From positions 1-63,612 of the forward strand of contig NZ_CP163519.1 of assembly GCF_041080625.1 (NCBI RefSeq): a DNA stretch of 63,612 nucleotides. Reading direction: 5' to 3'. The translations under genes and the position numbers were made by a program. Under the pieces are notes generated by a model. It ran no database searches. It had not been told where the DNA came from and was given only the letters and a program-made list of their open reading frames with translations. This stretch comes from Streptomyces sp. CG1 (GTDB lineage: Bacteria; Actinomycetota; Actinomycetes; Streptomycetales; Streptomycetaceae). Below are positions 34,779 through 44,189 of the stretch, in pieces (the first letter of the stretch is position 1; each line of letters begins with the position of its first letter).

Positions 34779-35204
34779 ATGGCCGACGACGTAGACAACT
34801 CCGCTCTTGCCACGCGACTGGATGACCTGTTCAACAAAAGCCGCCCCGAGGGGCGACGATGGACAAACAGCGAGGTGGCAGCCCAGATCAAGAGTCGGCA
34901 TCCCCAGATCCGCGTCAGCGGCGCCTACCTTTCAGCACTACGAAACGGCACGCGCACACGCCCGTCCCCAGAGCTGCAGACAGCGCTCGCAGAGTTCTTC
35001 GGCGTCTCGCCCGCCTACTTCGTAGACCCTGACCATGCGGACCGAGTCAGCGCTCAACTCGCAGGGCTAGAGGCGTTGAGCCAGGCAGGTGTGCGCGGGG
35101 TCGCCCTGCGGGCTGTGGGTCTGCAACAAGACAGCCTTGAGGCAATTACAGCCATGCTCGATCACGTGAGGAGACTTCAAGGTCTACCCCCTGTAGAAGG
35201 ATGA
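34779..35204 (+). CDS. XRE-family helix-turn-helix regulator
   Basis: 141 residues. An N-terminal HTH_3 domain spans about 25-90 (NSEVAAQIKSRHPQIRVSGAYLSALRNGTRTRPSPELQTALAEFFGV). The tail is helical. ATG at 34779 has a perfect AGGAGG site. It is the first gene of a plus-strand row: XRE, ImmA/IrrE-like protease, MAB_1171c-family membrane protein, serine hydrolase. XRE next to ImmA suggests the repressor is cleaved or controlled by the protease, as in ICEBs1 ImmR/ImmA. Confidence 0.85.
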   Translation: MADDVDNSALATRLDDLFNKSRPEGRRWTNSEVAAQIKSRHPQIRVSGAYLSALRNGTRTRPSPELQTALAEFFGVSPAYFVDPDHADRVSAQLAGLEALSQAGVRGVALRAVGLQQDSLEAITAMLDHVRRLQGLPPVEG

Positions 35205-35322
35205 AGATGATGACACGTCAGCGAAGAAAGGATTACTTCTAGGCACGGGATCCCATCGGCCGGCACAGCGGCCGACACATCCATCCCAGCGCCGCCAGGA
35301 GTTCTTCCACGTCTCGAAGGAA

Positions 35323-35871
35323 ATGCGTCCAGTGTGGCACCGTATGAGGCACAGTCGCCGGCGTCGAGATCTCGCACATCTACGCCGGAGCTGCGAGGCC
35401 CGACTGGCAGAGTTGACGCTTCCCGAGTCGCATGGCATTGAAGAGTTGTGCACGCGCCTGAGCGAGCGGCGAAATCGCCCTCTCCATCTGATTCCCGTCG
35501 CCATGAGAGCTGCCCAACCGTACGGTCTCTGCATGACCTCCCAAGCGGCTGACTTCATCGTATTTGAAGCCAGAACCACGCGGCCACACCAGGAACACAT
35601 CATCGCCCACGAGTTGGCTCACATAATCTGCGACCATCACACGAGCACATCTCTGGACGCGACCACTGCACAGTTGCTATTCCCGGACTTGGATCCTGAG
35701 CTTGTTCGAGACGCGTTACGGCGTACCAGCTATTCCGACACCCAGGAGCAAGAAGCCGAGATGATGGCGAGTTTAATCCTCACCATGCAGAAAGAAGACT
35801 CCCGCCCTACACCTTCCTTGAGAGCTCTGGGCGGGGCATTGGGAATAGCACAGAGGCGACCTCCTCTGTGA
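35323..35871 (+). CDS. ImmA/IrrE-like metallopeptidase domain protein
   Basis: 182 residues. The zinc motif HELAH lies at 96-100, followed by a downstream acidic helix (QEQEAEMMASLI) that can give the third ligand. This is the ImmA/IrrE-type pattern. The N-terminus is Arg-rich and the start is uncertain (ATG at 35323 has GAAGGA very close; ATG at 35344 is possible). The stop overlaps the start of the membrane protein gene. Proteolysis of the upstream XRE regulator in response to a signal is inferred from gene order. Confidence 0.78.
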   Translation: MRPVWHRMRHSRRRRDLAHLRRSCEARLAELTLPESHGIEELCTRLSERRNRPLHLIPVAMRAAQPYGLCMTSQAADFIVFEARTTRPHQEHIIAHELAHIICDHHTSTSLDATTAQLLFPDLDPELVRDALRRTSYSDTQEQEAEMMASLILTMQKEDSRPTPSLRALGGALGIAQRRPPL

Positions 35872-37043
35872 CGACTGGAGAGTTACGGATCGCCGGAACC
35901 GACGTGGAGACTGCTGGTGTCATCTCCATGTGGTTGGCGGTCGCCTTACGGGCTCCGACCGCGATGCGGTCAAGCGAGCAACGCCCTCTGTGGCTAGCGG
36001 TTCTGGGTGCCGCAGTCGCAGTGACGCTCAATCTGCCGCGGGTGAACGGCCTCGTCTACCTGGTCACAGGCCCCACACACGTGACGGCGCTTGCCCGGAA
36101 CCTAGTCGGCGTTCTCACCTCTGCCGCCGTACTGGATTTCGTCTTTCTGGCAGCTCGCGGCCGTCATACATACCCGCTGTACGCAGTAGCCGGGCTTGTG
36201 ATGGCCCTGCTCATCTGGCTGGACACGACAGCGCGAGCACACCTGGTCCATGCCATCCCTCCCACAGGTGAACCCTCACCGTCGACCCCGTACTGGGCAG
36301 TCCTCATCACTGTCAACCTCTCCACGAACGTCATGTGCGCAACCGCTTGCTGGCAGTACAGCCGCACCAGCGACCCGGCTCTGCGCGCCGGCCTACGTTT
36401 GTTCGGCCTGGGCGCGGTCTTCGCCGGGGCCTACTGGCTGCTCGACGCCACGTATTTCGGAGTTCGCTGCTCGTGGATTCCGTCAGTGACTCCGTTGTTG
36501 ATGGGCTGTTATGCCGCCGCGCGAGCCAGTGCACTCTGCGTTCCCGTCTGGGCTGCAGCTGCGTTGACACTTCGGCGACTGAAGCTCTTGTGGCAACTCT
36601 GGCCGCTGTGGCGCGACCTGGTAGACGCAGTGCCCGACGTATGTCTGGAACAGCGTCGCCGACGCGCCCATCATTTCCTGCGGTGGCCCGTTCCACTGGA
36701 CCTACGTCTCTACAGAACAGTGATCGAGATCCGGGACGCAATCCTCGTCCTACGCGCCTACGCCCCACAGACAGCGTTGGACGACATCCGATCCCACTTC
36801 GAGCACGAGGGCCTACCCCCGGCTGAAGCCAATTCTCAAGCGCTGGCCTGCTGGCTGTACATGGCTCGAAACTCCAAGGCAGGCGGTGCACCCCCACGGC
36901 ACGACACCTTGACCATCCCTGTCCTCGGAGGAAGTGATCTTCAGCACGAGATCGACTTCCTCCGGAAGGTTTCCAAGGCAAACAGCTCACCCGAGGTCCG
37001 TACGCTTGCCAGCCGCCTCGGCCACCGATCAACGACAAACTGA
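35868..37043 (+). CDS. MAB_1171c-family putative membrane protein
   Basis: 391 residues. The first 240 or so residues are rich in hydrophobic segments (about seven spans), and the last 150 are soluble and helical (IRDAILVLRAYAPQTALDDIRSHFEHEG). This matches a widespread actinobacterial family annotated MAB_1171c putative transporter, often next to XRE and ImmA-like genes. Transport has, to my knowledge, not been shown; sensing is equally possible. GTG at 35868 overlaps the protease stop. The serine hydrolase starts 25 bases downstream. Confidence 0.8.
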   Translation: MTTGELRIAGTDVETAGVISMWLAVALRAPTAMRSSEQRPLWLAVLGAAVAVTLNLPRVNGLVYLVTGPTHVTALARNLVGVLTSAAVLDFVFLAARGRHTYPLYAVAGLVMALLIWLDTTARAHLVHAIPPTGEPSPSTPYWAVLITVNLSTNVMCATACWQYSRTSDPALRAGLRLFGLGAVFAGAYWLLDATYFGVRCSWIPSVTPLLMGCYAAARASALCVPVWAAAALTLRRLKLLWQLWPLWRDLVDAVPDVCLEQRRRRAHHFLRWPVPLDLRLYRTVIEIRDAILVLRAYAPQTALDDIRSHFEHEGLPPAEANSQALACWLYMARNSKAGGAPPRHDTLTIPVLGGSDLQHEIDFLRKVSKANSSPEVRTLASRLGHRSTTN

Positions 37044-37068
37044 GACCGAAACCGGATACCTCTCCATC

Positions 37069-38208
37069 ATGGAAATCCACGGCAGTTGCACAGACCGGTT
37101 CGCCATAGTCCGGGAAATATTCTCCGACTCTCTGCGCAGCGGAGGCGACATCGGCGCCTCGGTAGCGATCTACCTGGACGGCGAACCTGTCGTCGACCTG
37201 TGGGGAGGCTACGCCGATCAGGAACACACCCGGCACTGGCAGCAGGACACCATCACCAACGTATGGTCCACCACCAAGACGATGACCGCGCTGTGCGCCC
37301 TTGTCCTCACCGACCGCGGCGAACTCGATCTCTTCGCACCTGTAGCGACATACTGGCCCGAGTTCAGCGCGGCAGGAAAGGGGGCCATCGAGGTCCGGCA
37401 CCTGCTCAGCCACACCGCAGGTCTCCCCGACTGGGATCAGCCAATGACGCTCGACGACCTGTGCGACTGGGAGAAGGCCACCACTCTGCTGGCCCGCCAG
37501 TCACCCCGCTGGCAGCCCGGCACGGCCTCCGGATATCACCGGTTCACCCACGGCTTTCTGATCGGTGAGGTCATCCGTCGTATCTGCCGGCAGTCGGTCG
37601 GCACGTTCTTCGCGGAGCAGATCGCCACGCCCCTGGACGCCGATTTCCACATCGGCCTCACGGCCGAAGATGACTGCCGTGTCTCCGATGTCATCCCCTC
37701 CGCCGATCCTGCACCCGCGCCCAACCCCCGCGTGACCATACCCGTCGGCTCCTATGTAACCGCCCGGGACACCTGGAGGACCCAGTGGCGCCGCGCCGAG
37801 ATCCCTGCTGTGGCAGGATACGGAAACGCTCGATCGGTGGCCGCCGTCCAGTCGGTACTCGCCTGCGAAGGTCGGGCTCCACGAGGGCGTCTGCTCTCCG
37901 AAGCCACGTGCCGCGCAGTGTTCGATGAACAGTCCCACGGCATCGATCTGGTTCTCGGCATCCCCCTCCGCTTTGGCATGGGCTATGCCCTGAACGCGAG
38001 TAACGCACCAGTCAGGACAGACGGCCTTCGAACCTGTTACTGGGGTGGCCGAGGTGGATCACTCGTGGTCAACGACCTCGACTCACGCATGACCATCGCC
38101 TACGTGATGAACCGGATGACCAACCTCGGGCTGACTGACCCACGTGGCCAAAGGCTCCTCAAAGCCGCCTACACGGCTCTGGGCGAACCTCTCGCATCCC
38201 GCGATTGA
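37069..38208 (+). CDS. Serine hydrolase (class C beta-lactamase / EstB family)
   Basis: 379 residues of the penicillin-binding-protein-like serine hydrolase family. The SxxK motif is STTK (Ser67, Lys70); a Tyr in GYHRFTHG serves as the second motif, and the Gly-rich third motif is GGRGGS. There is no signal peptide, which fits cytoplasmic EstB/LovD-like esterases or transacylases rather than a secreted beta-lactamase. ATG at 37069 is chosen since the conserved region starts there. It is the last gene of the XRE-ImmA-membrane protein cassette. Confidence 0.85.
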   Translation: MEIHGSCTDRFAIVREIFSDSLRSGGDIGASVAIYLDGEPVVDLWGGYADQEHTRHWQQDTITNVWSTTKTMTALCALVLTDRGELDLFAPVATYWPEFSAAGKGAIEVRHLLSHTAGLPDWDQPMTLDDLCDWEKATTLLARQSPRWQPGTASGYHRFTHGFLIGEVIRRICRQSVGTFFAEQIATPLDADFHIGLTAEDDCRVSDVIPSADPAPAPNPRVTIPVGSYVTARDTWRTQWRRAEIPAVAGYGNARSVAAVQSVLACEGRAPRGRLLSEATCRAVFDEQSHGIDLVLGIPLRFGMGYALNASNAPVRTDGLRTCYWGGRGGSLVVNDLDSRMTIAYVMNRMTNLGLTDPRGQRLLKAAYTALGEPLASRD

Positions 38209-38925
38209 GCAAGGGGGCGGCGCACCAGCCACCAAAGGCCCCCGGCGGAACCGTGCGGGAGTGAGCCGGCCGGGCCGGCCGCTCGCTCCCACGAGGTCGA
38301 CCACCCGAAGGACAGGCAGGACCTGCTGATCGAGCACACGTCGCGCCTGGCGCTCCGACACCTCACAGTAAGCGGCCATCTTGGCCAGGTGCTCGTCGAC
38401 CTCAACATACGGTGACGGCTCCACGCCGAAGGAAATCGCCTCAAGGGCGACGCGACGGCGGCTACCGCGTTCAGCGTCACCTCCTGCATCGGCTGCGAAG
38501 TACACACGCAGGGCTCCCCCGGCGGCACACGTCCCGGGAGAACGCCGATGCGGTGATGACGAACGGGTCCCCTCCGACAGTCGAAGACAAGCGGAGCTTC
38601 CGACCTTCACACGGGGCGCGTTGGCAAGCAGGAAGACGGTGGCCAGGAGGCCTGCTGGCTGGCGGCCCAGACGCAGGCCAGGCCTGCATTCCCTCCGGAG
38701 GCGATCGTCACCCCGCGCTTAGGGAGGGTGCCGGCGTCGCGGTGGGCCTGGAGTCTCCACGTGGTTGGGCGCGACACGCACCGCCGGACCAAGCACCTTT
38801 GGCCAAAAGCGCGTTGCTTTTGCAACGAGCCGACTGGTACGGATGAAGATCCGGTTGTCAGTGGAGTAGGCGATACTGGCCGCTGCTGTAGGAACGTATC
38901 GGCCTGGGGATGTGCGGGGGTTGGT
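38209..38925. other. 0.7 kb without an intact gene
   Basis: Only a protein-like minus-strand block (about 38300-38530, with EAISFGVEPSPYVEVDEHLAKMA and SERQARRVLDQQVL) stands out. A continuing frame shift upstream of it suggests a decayed gene. I do not recognise the family and see no RNA gene. Confidence 0.35.
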
Positions 38926-39331
38926 GTGACGGGGTGGGACATTGCGCCCGGGGGTGTGCAGTCGGTGATCTCCAGGGTGCGGGAGGCCGCTGGCGATATG
39001 AACGCCGGGATCACGCTGTACGGACGGAGCGTGCAGGGCGCGATGGAGGCTGCGGGCACGTTGTCCTTCGGCGGGGAGAGCACCGGAGGTACCGGTTCCG
39101 GCCGGGCTGGTGGCGGTGGCACTGGGGAAGTTCGTCGAGGGTACGGAGAAGGACGTGGCGTTCTTGCCGCTGCGCGCCAGCGACTCGGCGAACGGCGCGA
39201 TCGAGGCGACCAACGCCTACCTGGCCGGGGATCTGGAGCAGGCGTGGAACGCCCAGCACCACGCAACGCTGCCGCCTGACGTGACAGCGTTCCTGGAGAA
39301 GGCCCGCAAGAAGGCGGACGGCCGACGGTGA
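38926..39331 (+). pseudogene. DUF6507-like WXG-type partner protein, frameshifted
   Basis: The first half (VTGWDIAPGGVQSVISRVRE...AGTLSFGG) starts at GTG 38926. The second half (LVAVALGKFVEGTEKDVAFL...AYLAGDLEQAWNAQ) continues in another frame to the TGA at 39331. Together they match the length and pattern of the DUF6507 family, small helical proteins coded just before Streptomyces type VII-type toxins. The shift lies near 39095-39110 in a GC-rich run. It may be a true mutation or a sequence error. The end overlaps the toxin start as GTGA. Confidence 0.6.
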
Positions 39332-41382
39332 TCAGCCCGGAGAAGATACCAACGTTCACCGGCGACCTCGGCAAACTACACCAGGAGATCATCTCCCTTC
39401 GGCAGGCGGCGAAGGCGATCAGCGAGCACGGCAACGCCGTCCACACCCGTTTCCAGCACCTGGACGCCTTCTACAAGGCGCCCGAGGCGGGGCAGTTGTT
39501 CGCCACCACGCAGGCGGTGCAGGACACTTCCTCAGGCTTCGGCGACAAGCTGAACGCGGTGGCCGGTGCGCTGGAGACGTACATGGTCAAGGCCGCCGAG
39601 ATTGTCAAGCAGCTGGAGGCACTGCGCGAGCAGGCCCGGGTGTTCGTGGAGTCGGTCAAGGGCCATGACAGCGGTATCCACACCTGGCGCAGTGACCTGG
39701 ACAAGGTAGCCGAGCACAAGGCGATCTGGGATGGGGTGAACGCGGCCATTGCCGCCTTCGAGCAGGCCGAGGTGACCTGCGCCGACAAGATCACCGCGCT
39801 GGTGGGCGGCACTCAGTGGCACATCAACAACGGCAGACCCGGGCAGAAGAACGCCTACGGCTTCAGCGCCGGGCAGATGGCTCAAGCGGAGAAGCTGCCG
39901 TGGGGCAGCCCGGAGCATGAGGAGATGCTGCCGTTCGGGATCGACTACCACCTGCAGCAGGTGGGGATCAGCCTCTGGGACAACGCCAAGGGCTCGGTCA
40001 CGGGGCTGATCGACCTCTTCAGCCCCGGCGACGACGGCAACGCCACCCGCGAGGGCCTGGTACGGGTCATCGCCGGCGCCGAAGGCTATCTCCTCAACCC
40101 GTACGGCGACCACAACACCCACCTCGGCCCGGCGTCGGACCAGCTCATGGAGGACAGCAAGCCCTACGCCAAGCAGTTCGCCAAGTCCTTCGTCGCCTGG
40201 GACGACTGGCAGACCAACCCCGGCAAGGCATTCGGCACGGTCCTCTTCAACGGCCTCACCCTGGCTTCTGGGCCCCTGGGTGCCGCATCGAGGGCGGGCG
40301 CTGCGGCAGGCGAGGCGAGTGCCGTCGCGCGCGTGGCCGGAACCGTGGCCAAGGTCGGCGAGGTCCTGGACCCGATCGGCGCGGCGACCAAGGCGGTCGG
40401 CGTCGCGGCGCGCACCCTGCCGAAGGTCTCCGACCTGGTCTCGGGCGTCCGGGCCGCCACGGAGGCGGCCACCACCGCGGACAAGGCCCACAGCTTCCTC
40501 CAGCTCTCCGACGGCTCCCACCTCCAGATCAATGACGGGGAGTTCATTCCCGGCAAGCACGGCGTCACCGACAGCACACCGGCGCCCCACGAACCGGCGG
40601 CCGACGACCGGACGCCCTCGGTCTCGACGCCGGATCGCCATCACGAACTGGTGGGCGCGGGCGCGCACACATCTACGGCTCACGCGGGCGAGCACCCATC
40701 GGTATCTGCCAGCCACGAGGGTGCTGGCGGGGGTGCAAGCAGTGCCTCGCACGATCCAGGCGAACTGCCAGGCAAGGGGGGAGCACACGGCGACGCACAC
40801 CCAGGAACCGAGTCGGGACACGCCCATCCTGGCGAGCATCCTGGGGCAGGAGGATCATCACATGGCGGTGGCGGTCATGGCTCTGACTCGTCTCCCGCGG
40901 CCGGAGCGTCGGGTGACGAACCAGATCGTCTGGCTGCTGCAACTGATCGCAACATAGATCTGGACAAGCTAGGCATACCCCCGGTGTGGCGCGAGGGACA
41001 TGAGCCTCTCTATCGCAGCGACAACCGTTCCCCGGATGTCGTCTTCGAGCATGGCTTCGAGCCGCGGGACCCATCGAACACAGATCTCAGGACATATGTG
41101 GAAGAGGACGATCCTTCAGCGTTTGTCAGCACCTCCTACCGCGATGACATCGGTGACGACTTCGGTGGAAAGTTCACGTACGTGATCGATGCGCCCGGCG
41201 GGATCGACGTCAACCGCACCCTTGGGGATCATTCGCTGTCTTATGAAGAAGAGGTAGCCTTTCCTGGTGGGATTCGCAGCGAGTACATCAAGGGGGCATA
41301 CTCCTATGATTATGCAACTGGAGAACTCGGCGAATTCGTCCCGAATCCCAACTACATCCCCGGGGCTCAACGTGTCAAATGA
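39328..41382 (+). CDS. Polymorphic toxin with C-terminal ADP-ribosyltransferase domain
   Basis: 684 residues. An N-terminal helical WXG/LXG-like region (about 1-130) and a middle pre-toxin region (about 170-420) lead to a His/Gly/Ser-rich linker (about 430-535) and a C-terminal toxin domain (about 555-684). The toxin domain has the mono-ADP-ribosyltransferase motifs of the Scabin/pierisin/enterotoxin kind: Arg563 (LYRSD), STS at 601-603, and Glu640/Glu642 (YEEEVAFPGGI). Scabin-type DNA-targeting enzymes have Gln at the first Glu position, so this ExE variant may modify a protein Arg instead. Likely exported by a type VII system; no secretion apparatus is in the window. Confidence 0.85.
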   Translation: MISPEKIPTFTGDLGKLHQEIISLRQAAKAISEHGNAVHTRFQHLDAFYKAPEAGQLFATTQAVQDTSSGFGDKLNAVAGALETYMVKAAEIVKQLEALREQARVFVESVKGHDSGIHTWRSDLDKVAEHKAIWDGVNAAIAAFEQAEVTCADKITALVGGTQWHINNGRPGQKNAYGFSAGQMAQAEKLPWGSPEHEEMLPFGIDYHLQQVGISLWDNAKGSVTGLIDLFSPGDDGNATREGLVRVIAGAEGYLLNPYGDHNTHLGPASDQLMEDSKPYAKQFAKSFVAWDDWQTNPGKAFGTVLFNGLTLASGPLGAASRAGAAAGEASAVARVAGTVAKVGEVLDPIGAATKAVGVAARTLPKVSDLVSGVRAATEAATTADKAHSFLQLSDGSHLQINDGEFIPGKHGVTDSTPAPHEPAADDRTPSVSTPDRHHELVGAGAHTSTAHAGEHPSVSASHEGAGGGASSASHDPGELPGKGGAHGDAHPGTESGHAHPGEHPGAGGSSHGGGGHGSDSSPAAGASGDEPDRLAAATDRNIDLDKLGIPPVWREGHEPLYRSDNRSPDVVFEHGFEPRDPSNTDLRTYVEEDDPSAFVSTSYRDDIGDDFGGKFTYVIDAPGGIDVNRTLGDHSLSYEEEVAFPGGIRSEYIKGAYSYDYATGELGEFVPNPNYIPGAQRVK

Positions 41383-41794
41383 GGCGGAGATTCTTTACGA
41401 CAAGGAGATCGTCCTGGTCTCGGAGGCGAGTGATGTTCCTGGGCGGCTCGTGGCGGAGTTCTCAGGGACCGACTACACCGTACGCGTCACACATGGATCG
41501 CAGTCGGTAACTCACACGGCCTGGAATCTCTTCAAGGCACTCATGCAAGTGAGGCGGGTCCTGGAGTCCGAGGGCTTGACACCTGCGCTTGAGGGAGCCT
41601 GCCTAGACGTCTACCCCAGCAGGATGGCCCTTGAGATGGGTGGTGGGCGACGAGCATATCGGTGGCCGCAAACGGGCCGCCCTCAGACAGTGGACATTTT
41701 CGAGAATGTGACCTCTGAAGATCGTTGGCGACTGGCGAGCGTGGACGAGCAAGAGGCCGCAAATAAGCAACGCAGGGGTCGTAGCAATGGATGA
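41372..41794 (+). CDS. Candidate immunity protein to the ADP-ribosyltransferase toxin
   Basis: 140 residues, not recognised by family. GTG at 41372 overlaps the toxin stop by 11 bases. It is cytoplasmic, with mixed strands and helices (VLVSEASDVPGRLVAEFSGTDYTVRVTH) and an acidic-to-neutral middle. Position directly after a toxin gene and tight coupling are the hallmarks of an immunity gene. Function is inferred from position only. Confidence 0.55.
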   Translation: MSNEAEILYDKEIVLVSEASDVPGRLVAEFSGTDYTVRVTHGSQSVTHTAWNLFKALMQVRRVLESEGLTPALEGACLDVYPSRMALEMGGGRRAYRWPQTGRPQTVDIFENVTSEDRWRLASVDEQEAANKQRRGRSNG

Positions 41795-42353
41795 ATCCCA
41801 CCCGGCAGTGCCACCGGTGTCAGATGCGGTACGCGCACAGGCCGCCAAGATGCCAGGTTCCTGGGTCTACGCTATCGACCCCTACTTCGACCCGGCCGGA
41901 AAGGTCCCATCGTACGGAATCGTTGGCGCATGGAAAGTTGATAATCGCGGGAATGTCACGAAAGAATTCCAACATAATCCGAGATATCGCCCATCGCCTC
42001 GTGCTCGCGGCATGAAGGAGCCAACGGATCATCTGGACTCTGTCATCCAGCTTGCTTCGACGGGTTACGCCTCTGACCTCGACATGCAGAATACCCTTTT
42101 GCGCTCAGTCGTGTACGTGATTCCGACGTCAACCGGGATCGTGGAGCCCCACCTTCAGGATGGAAATCGCTTTGTCGTCGGGATCTACACAAGCCCGGTG
42201 CACGCGCCAAGTGCAGTTCCAGAAGTGCAGCGGATGCTGTTCCAGGACGTACTGCGCGACCTGCCAGAGCATGTCATTCTGAAGCTGAACCCTCATAGTT
42301 CGGTATCCGCCGAAGTAGCCATTGATGATATTCGTCGGGCGGCGGAGCAGTGA
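41787..42353 (+). CDS. Type VII secretion system-associated protein
   Basis: 188 residues with the recognisable block GSWVYAIDPYFDP...YGIVGAWKVD...NPRYRPSPRA and DHLDSVIQLASTGYA. Proteins of this family lie beside Streptomyces T7SS effectors and share a SseB-like fold (TSPVHAP). ATG at 41787 overlaps the previous stop (ATGGATGA). A chaperone or adaptor role is likely but unproven. Confidence 0.75.
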   Translation: MDESHPAVPPVSDAVRAQAAKMPGSWVYAIDPYFDPAGKVPSYGIVGAWKVDNRGNVTKEFQHNPRYRPSPRARGMKEPTDHLDSVIQLASTGYASDLDMQNTLLRSVVYVIPTSTGIVEPHLQDGNRFVVGIYTSPVHAPSAVPEVQRMLFQDVLRDLPEHVILKLNPHSSVSAEVAIDDIRRAAEQ

Positions 42354-42398
42354 CCAATGATGTCATCGCGGGCGGGCTGAGTAAGCCGCTGCTTCCAA

Positions 42399-42788
42399 GT
42401 GGCTGATGGCAATGTGTGGAACCCGTCCAGCACTCTGGCTGGAGCATTTCTGAGGCACGCTCACCTGTTGTCTCGGCTGGTCGTAATGCAGACAGGAATC
42501 TGCGAAACCATCGAGGATGAGTGTCAGGTTGATCCCGTATGGTTGACCGAGTTTGTGAATGCACTCATTCACGCATGCCGGAAATTGCATAACGATGCCC
42601 TCAAATCGCTAGTAAAGGGATTTATGCTGGTTGCACTGGAGTTGATCGATCGGATTGAGGGTGAAGTTCCATCGATCAAGCTCAGAGTGCGCCGACATGT
42701 GAGCGACGGGACGATAGACCCTCGAGCGGTCTATGCCCCGGAGTTAGACACTCGGACATATGTGGGACTTCTCCAAATAAAATATTAG
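42399..42788 (+). CDS. DUF6086-like protein
   Basis: 129 residues. WNPS near the N-terminus, then FLRHAHLLSRL, GICETIEDECQVDPVWLTEFVNALI and a helical C-terminus fit the DUF6086 family often found in Streptomyces T7SS toxin loci. The N-terminus is shorter than usual by about ten residues. A short out-of-frame GTG reading frame ends just upstream, so a lost start region is possible. Confidence 0.6.
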   Translation: MADGNVWNPSSTLAGAFLRHAHLLSRLVVMQTGICETIEDECQVDPVWLTEFVNALIHACRKLHNDALKSLVKGFMLVALELIDRIEGEVPSIKLRVRRHVSDGTIDPRAVYAPELDTRTYVGLLQIKY

Positions 42789-42813
42789 GCAGAGTTCGAC
42801 CTCGAGGAACACC

Positions 42814-44189
42814 GTGACCCATGACGTAATAGCCGTCACCCCGAAGGGGCCGGACGCCCGGACCGTGCTCGCCGGGCTGTACGCCGGCGGCCCCGACCTT
42901 CGGGTGGACAACGTCTCCGACGGCGCCGCCGTCCAGTTGTGTACAGCTGGTGGGCGTCCCCTGGTTACCGTCGAGGTGCCCGTCTACATCCAAGTACCGG
43001 GCGAGGTCGGCCGCTTGCTCGGGCCGGACGTGCGGGCCGAGGCACCGGTGTGGTGGACCGAAGTGCGGGCGTCCACGGCGGTCGCAGAAGCCGGAAGGCT
43101 GGCCGGATCGGTTGGCGGGCGACTTGTCTCGGTGTTGGGCGGGACCACCTGGCCGGCCGATGCCGCGCATACCGACATTGTTCCTATTCCTTCCGCCGAC
43201 GGCGACCACCCTGACAACAACCCACTCGGTGTCGACGTCCTCACCGACCAGGTGGCCGTGGTAATCCAGGACCGTCCCGTGGTCGCCGCGACCACCTGGC
43301 TCACCGACCTCCTGCAGACCACCGTCCCTTCGGGACGGGAACTGCAGATCGTCACCCCGCCCGACGCCCGGCTGACCCTGCCGACTCGCTCCCTGACGAC
43401 CAACGTGCCCGCCCGCTGGGTCGTCCGAGACCCCGCCTGCGGCTATTACGACGGCCTCACCGGCGCCGTACTCCACTGGCACGAGGGCCGCTTCGCTCCC
43501 GCCCCTACGGCGGACGGCCGGGCGTCGGTCGCGGAGGCCTTCGAGGCACACGCCGCCACTCAAGGTGAACAACAACTTCACCTCTCGATCCGCACCACCC
43601 ATCCCGCAGGCGACAGCCTCCTCCTCGGTGGCGCCCTGGAGGCCGCGTGGCAGGCGCTCACCGGCGGGGCACCCATCGGCTGGTCCACCGCCGAACCCGT
43701 CAACCTTCCCTGGTCACCACGCCAGCTGACCGAACTGGCCCGTACTCGAGCCGAGAAGTCCGCCCCCACCTGGCTGGTCGCCGTCGGAGCCCCCGACCGC
43801 CCAGCGATCGCCACCTGCCGTGTCGTACGCACTTCGGCCGGTGTGGAGGAACAGATCACGCTCGCCTTCGGCTACACCGCCGACCAGGCTCCCCTCCACT
43901 CTCTCACCGAGCTGGCCGAGACGCTGGCCACCCGCCACCGCCTCACGTCCATGCTCACCTACCTCCGCACCACGAGGCGCCACTCGTTCCGCTCTCCTTC
44001 ACCCTGGGCAGCGACGCGGTACGCGCCATGAGTCCTACGGTGGCCGAGTCGGCCCCGGACCCCCGCCCCATCCGACTCGGCCCCACAGCACGGCCCGCCC
44101 TGCACTACCCGCTCGGAGACGGCACCGACCTCACCGCCTGGCAACGCCTCAAACAGCTCAACGACCATCTGAAAGCCTGCCGATACTGA
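42814..44189 (+). pseudogene. DUF6177 T7SS-associated gene, frameshifted near the 3' end
   Basis: The first 395 or so codons (MTHDVIAVTPKGPDARTVLAGL..., PVWWTEVRAST, GGTTWPADA, LTSMLTYLRTTRR) match the DUF6177 family. The frame then runs to a premature stop at 44031. The family's usual ending (PLSFTLGSDAVRA ... RLGPTARPALHYPLGDGT ... LKQLNDHLKA) continues in another frame to 44189. The break is near 43975, and the family region just there appears shortened, so a small deletion is likely. The upstream part may still be made as a truncated protein. Confidence 0.65.

Noticed and set aside
37069..38208. Serine hydrolase as a beta-lactam resistance gene
   Set aside because: It lacks a signal peptide and lies in a regulatory cassette; the SxxK family is mostly esterases in such settings.
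42682..43602. Minus-strand open frame within the DUF6177 gene
   Set aside because: Antisense shadow without recognised domains.
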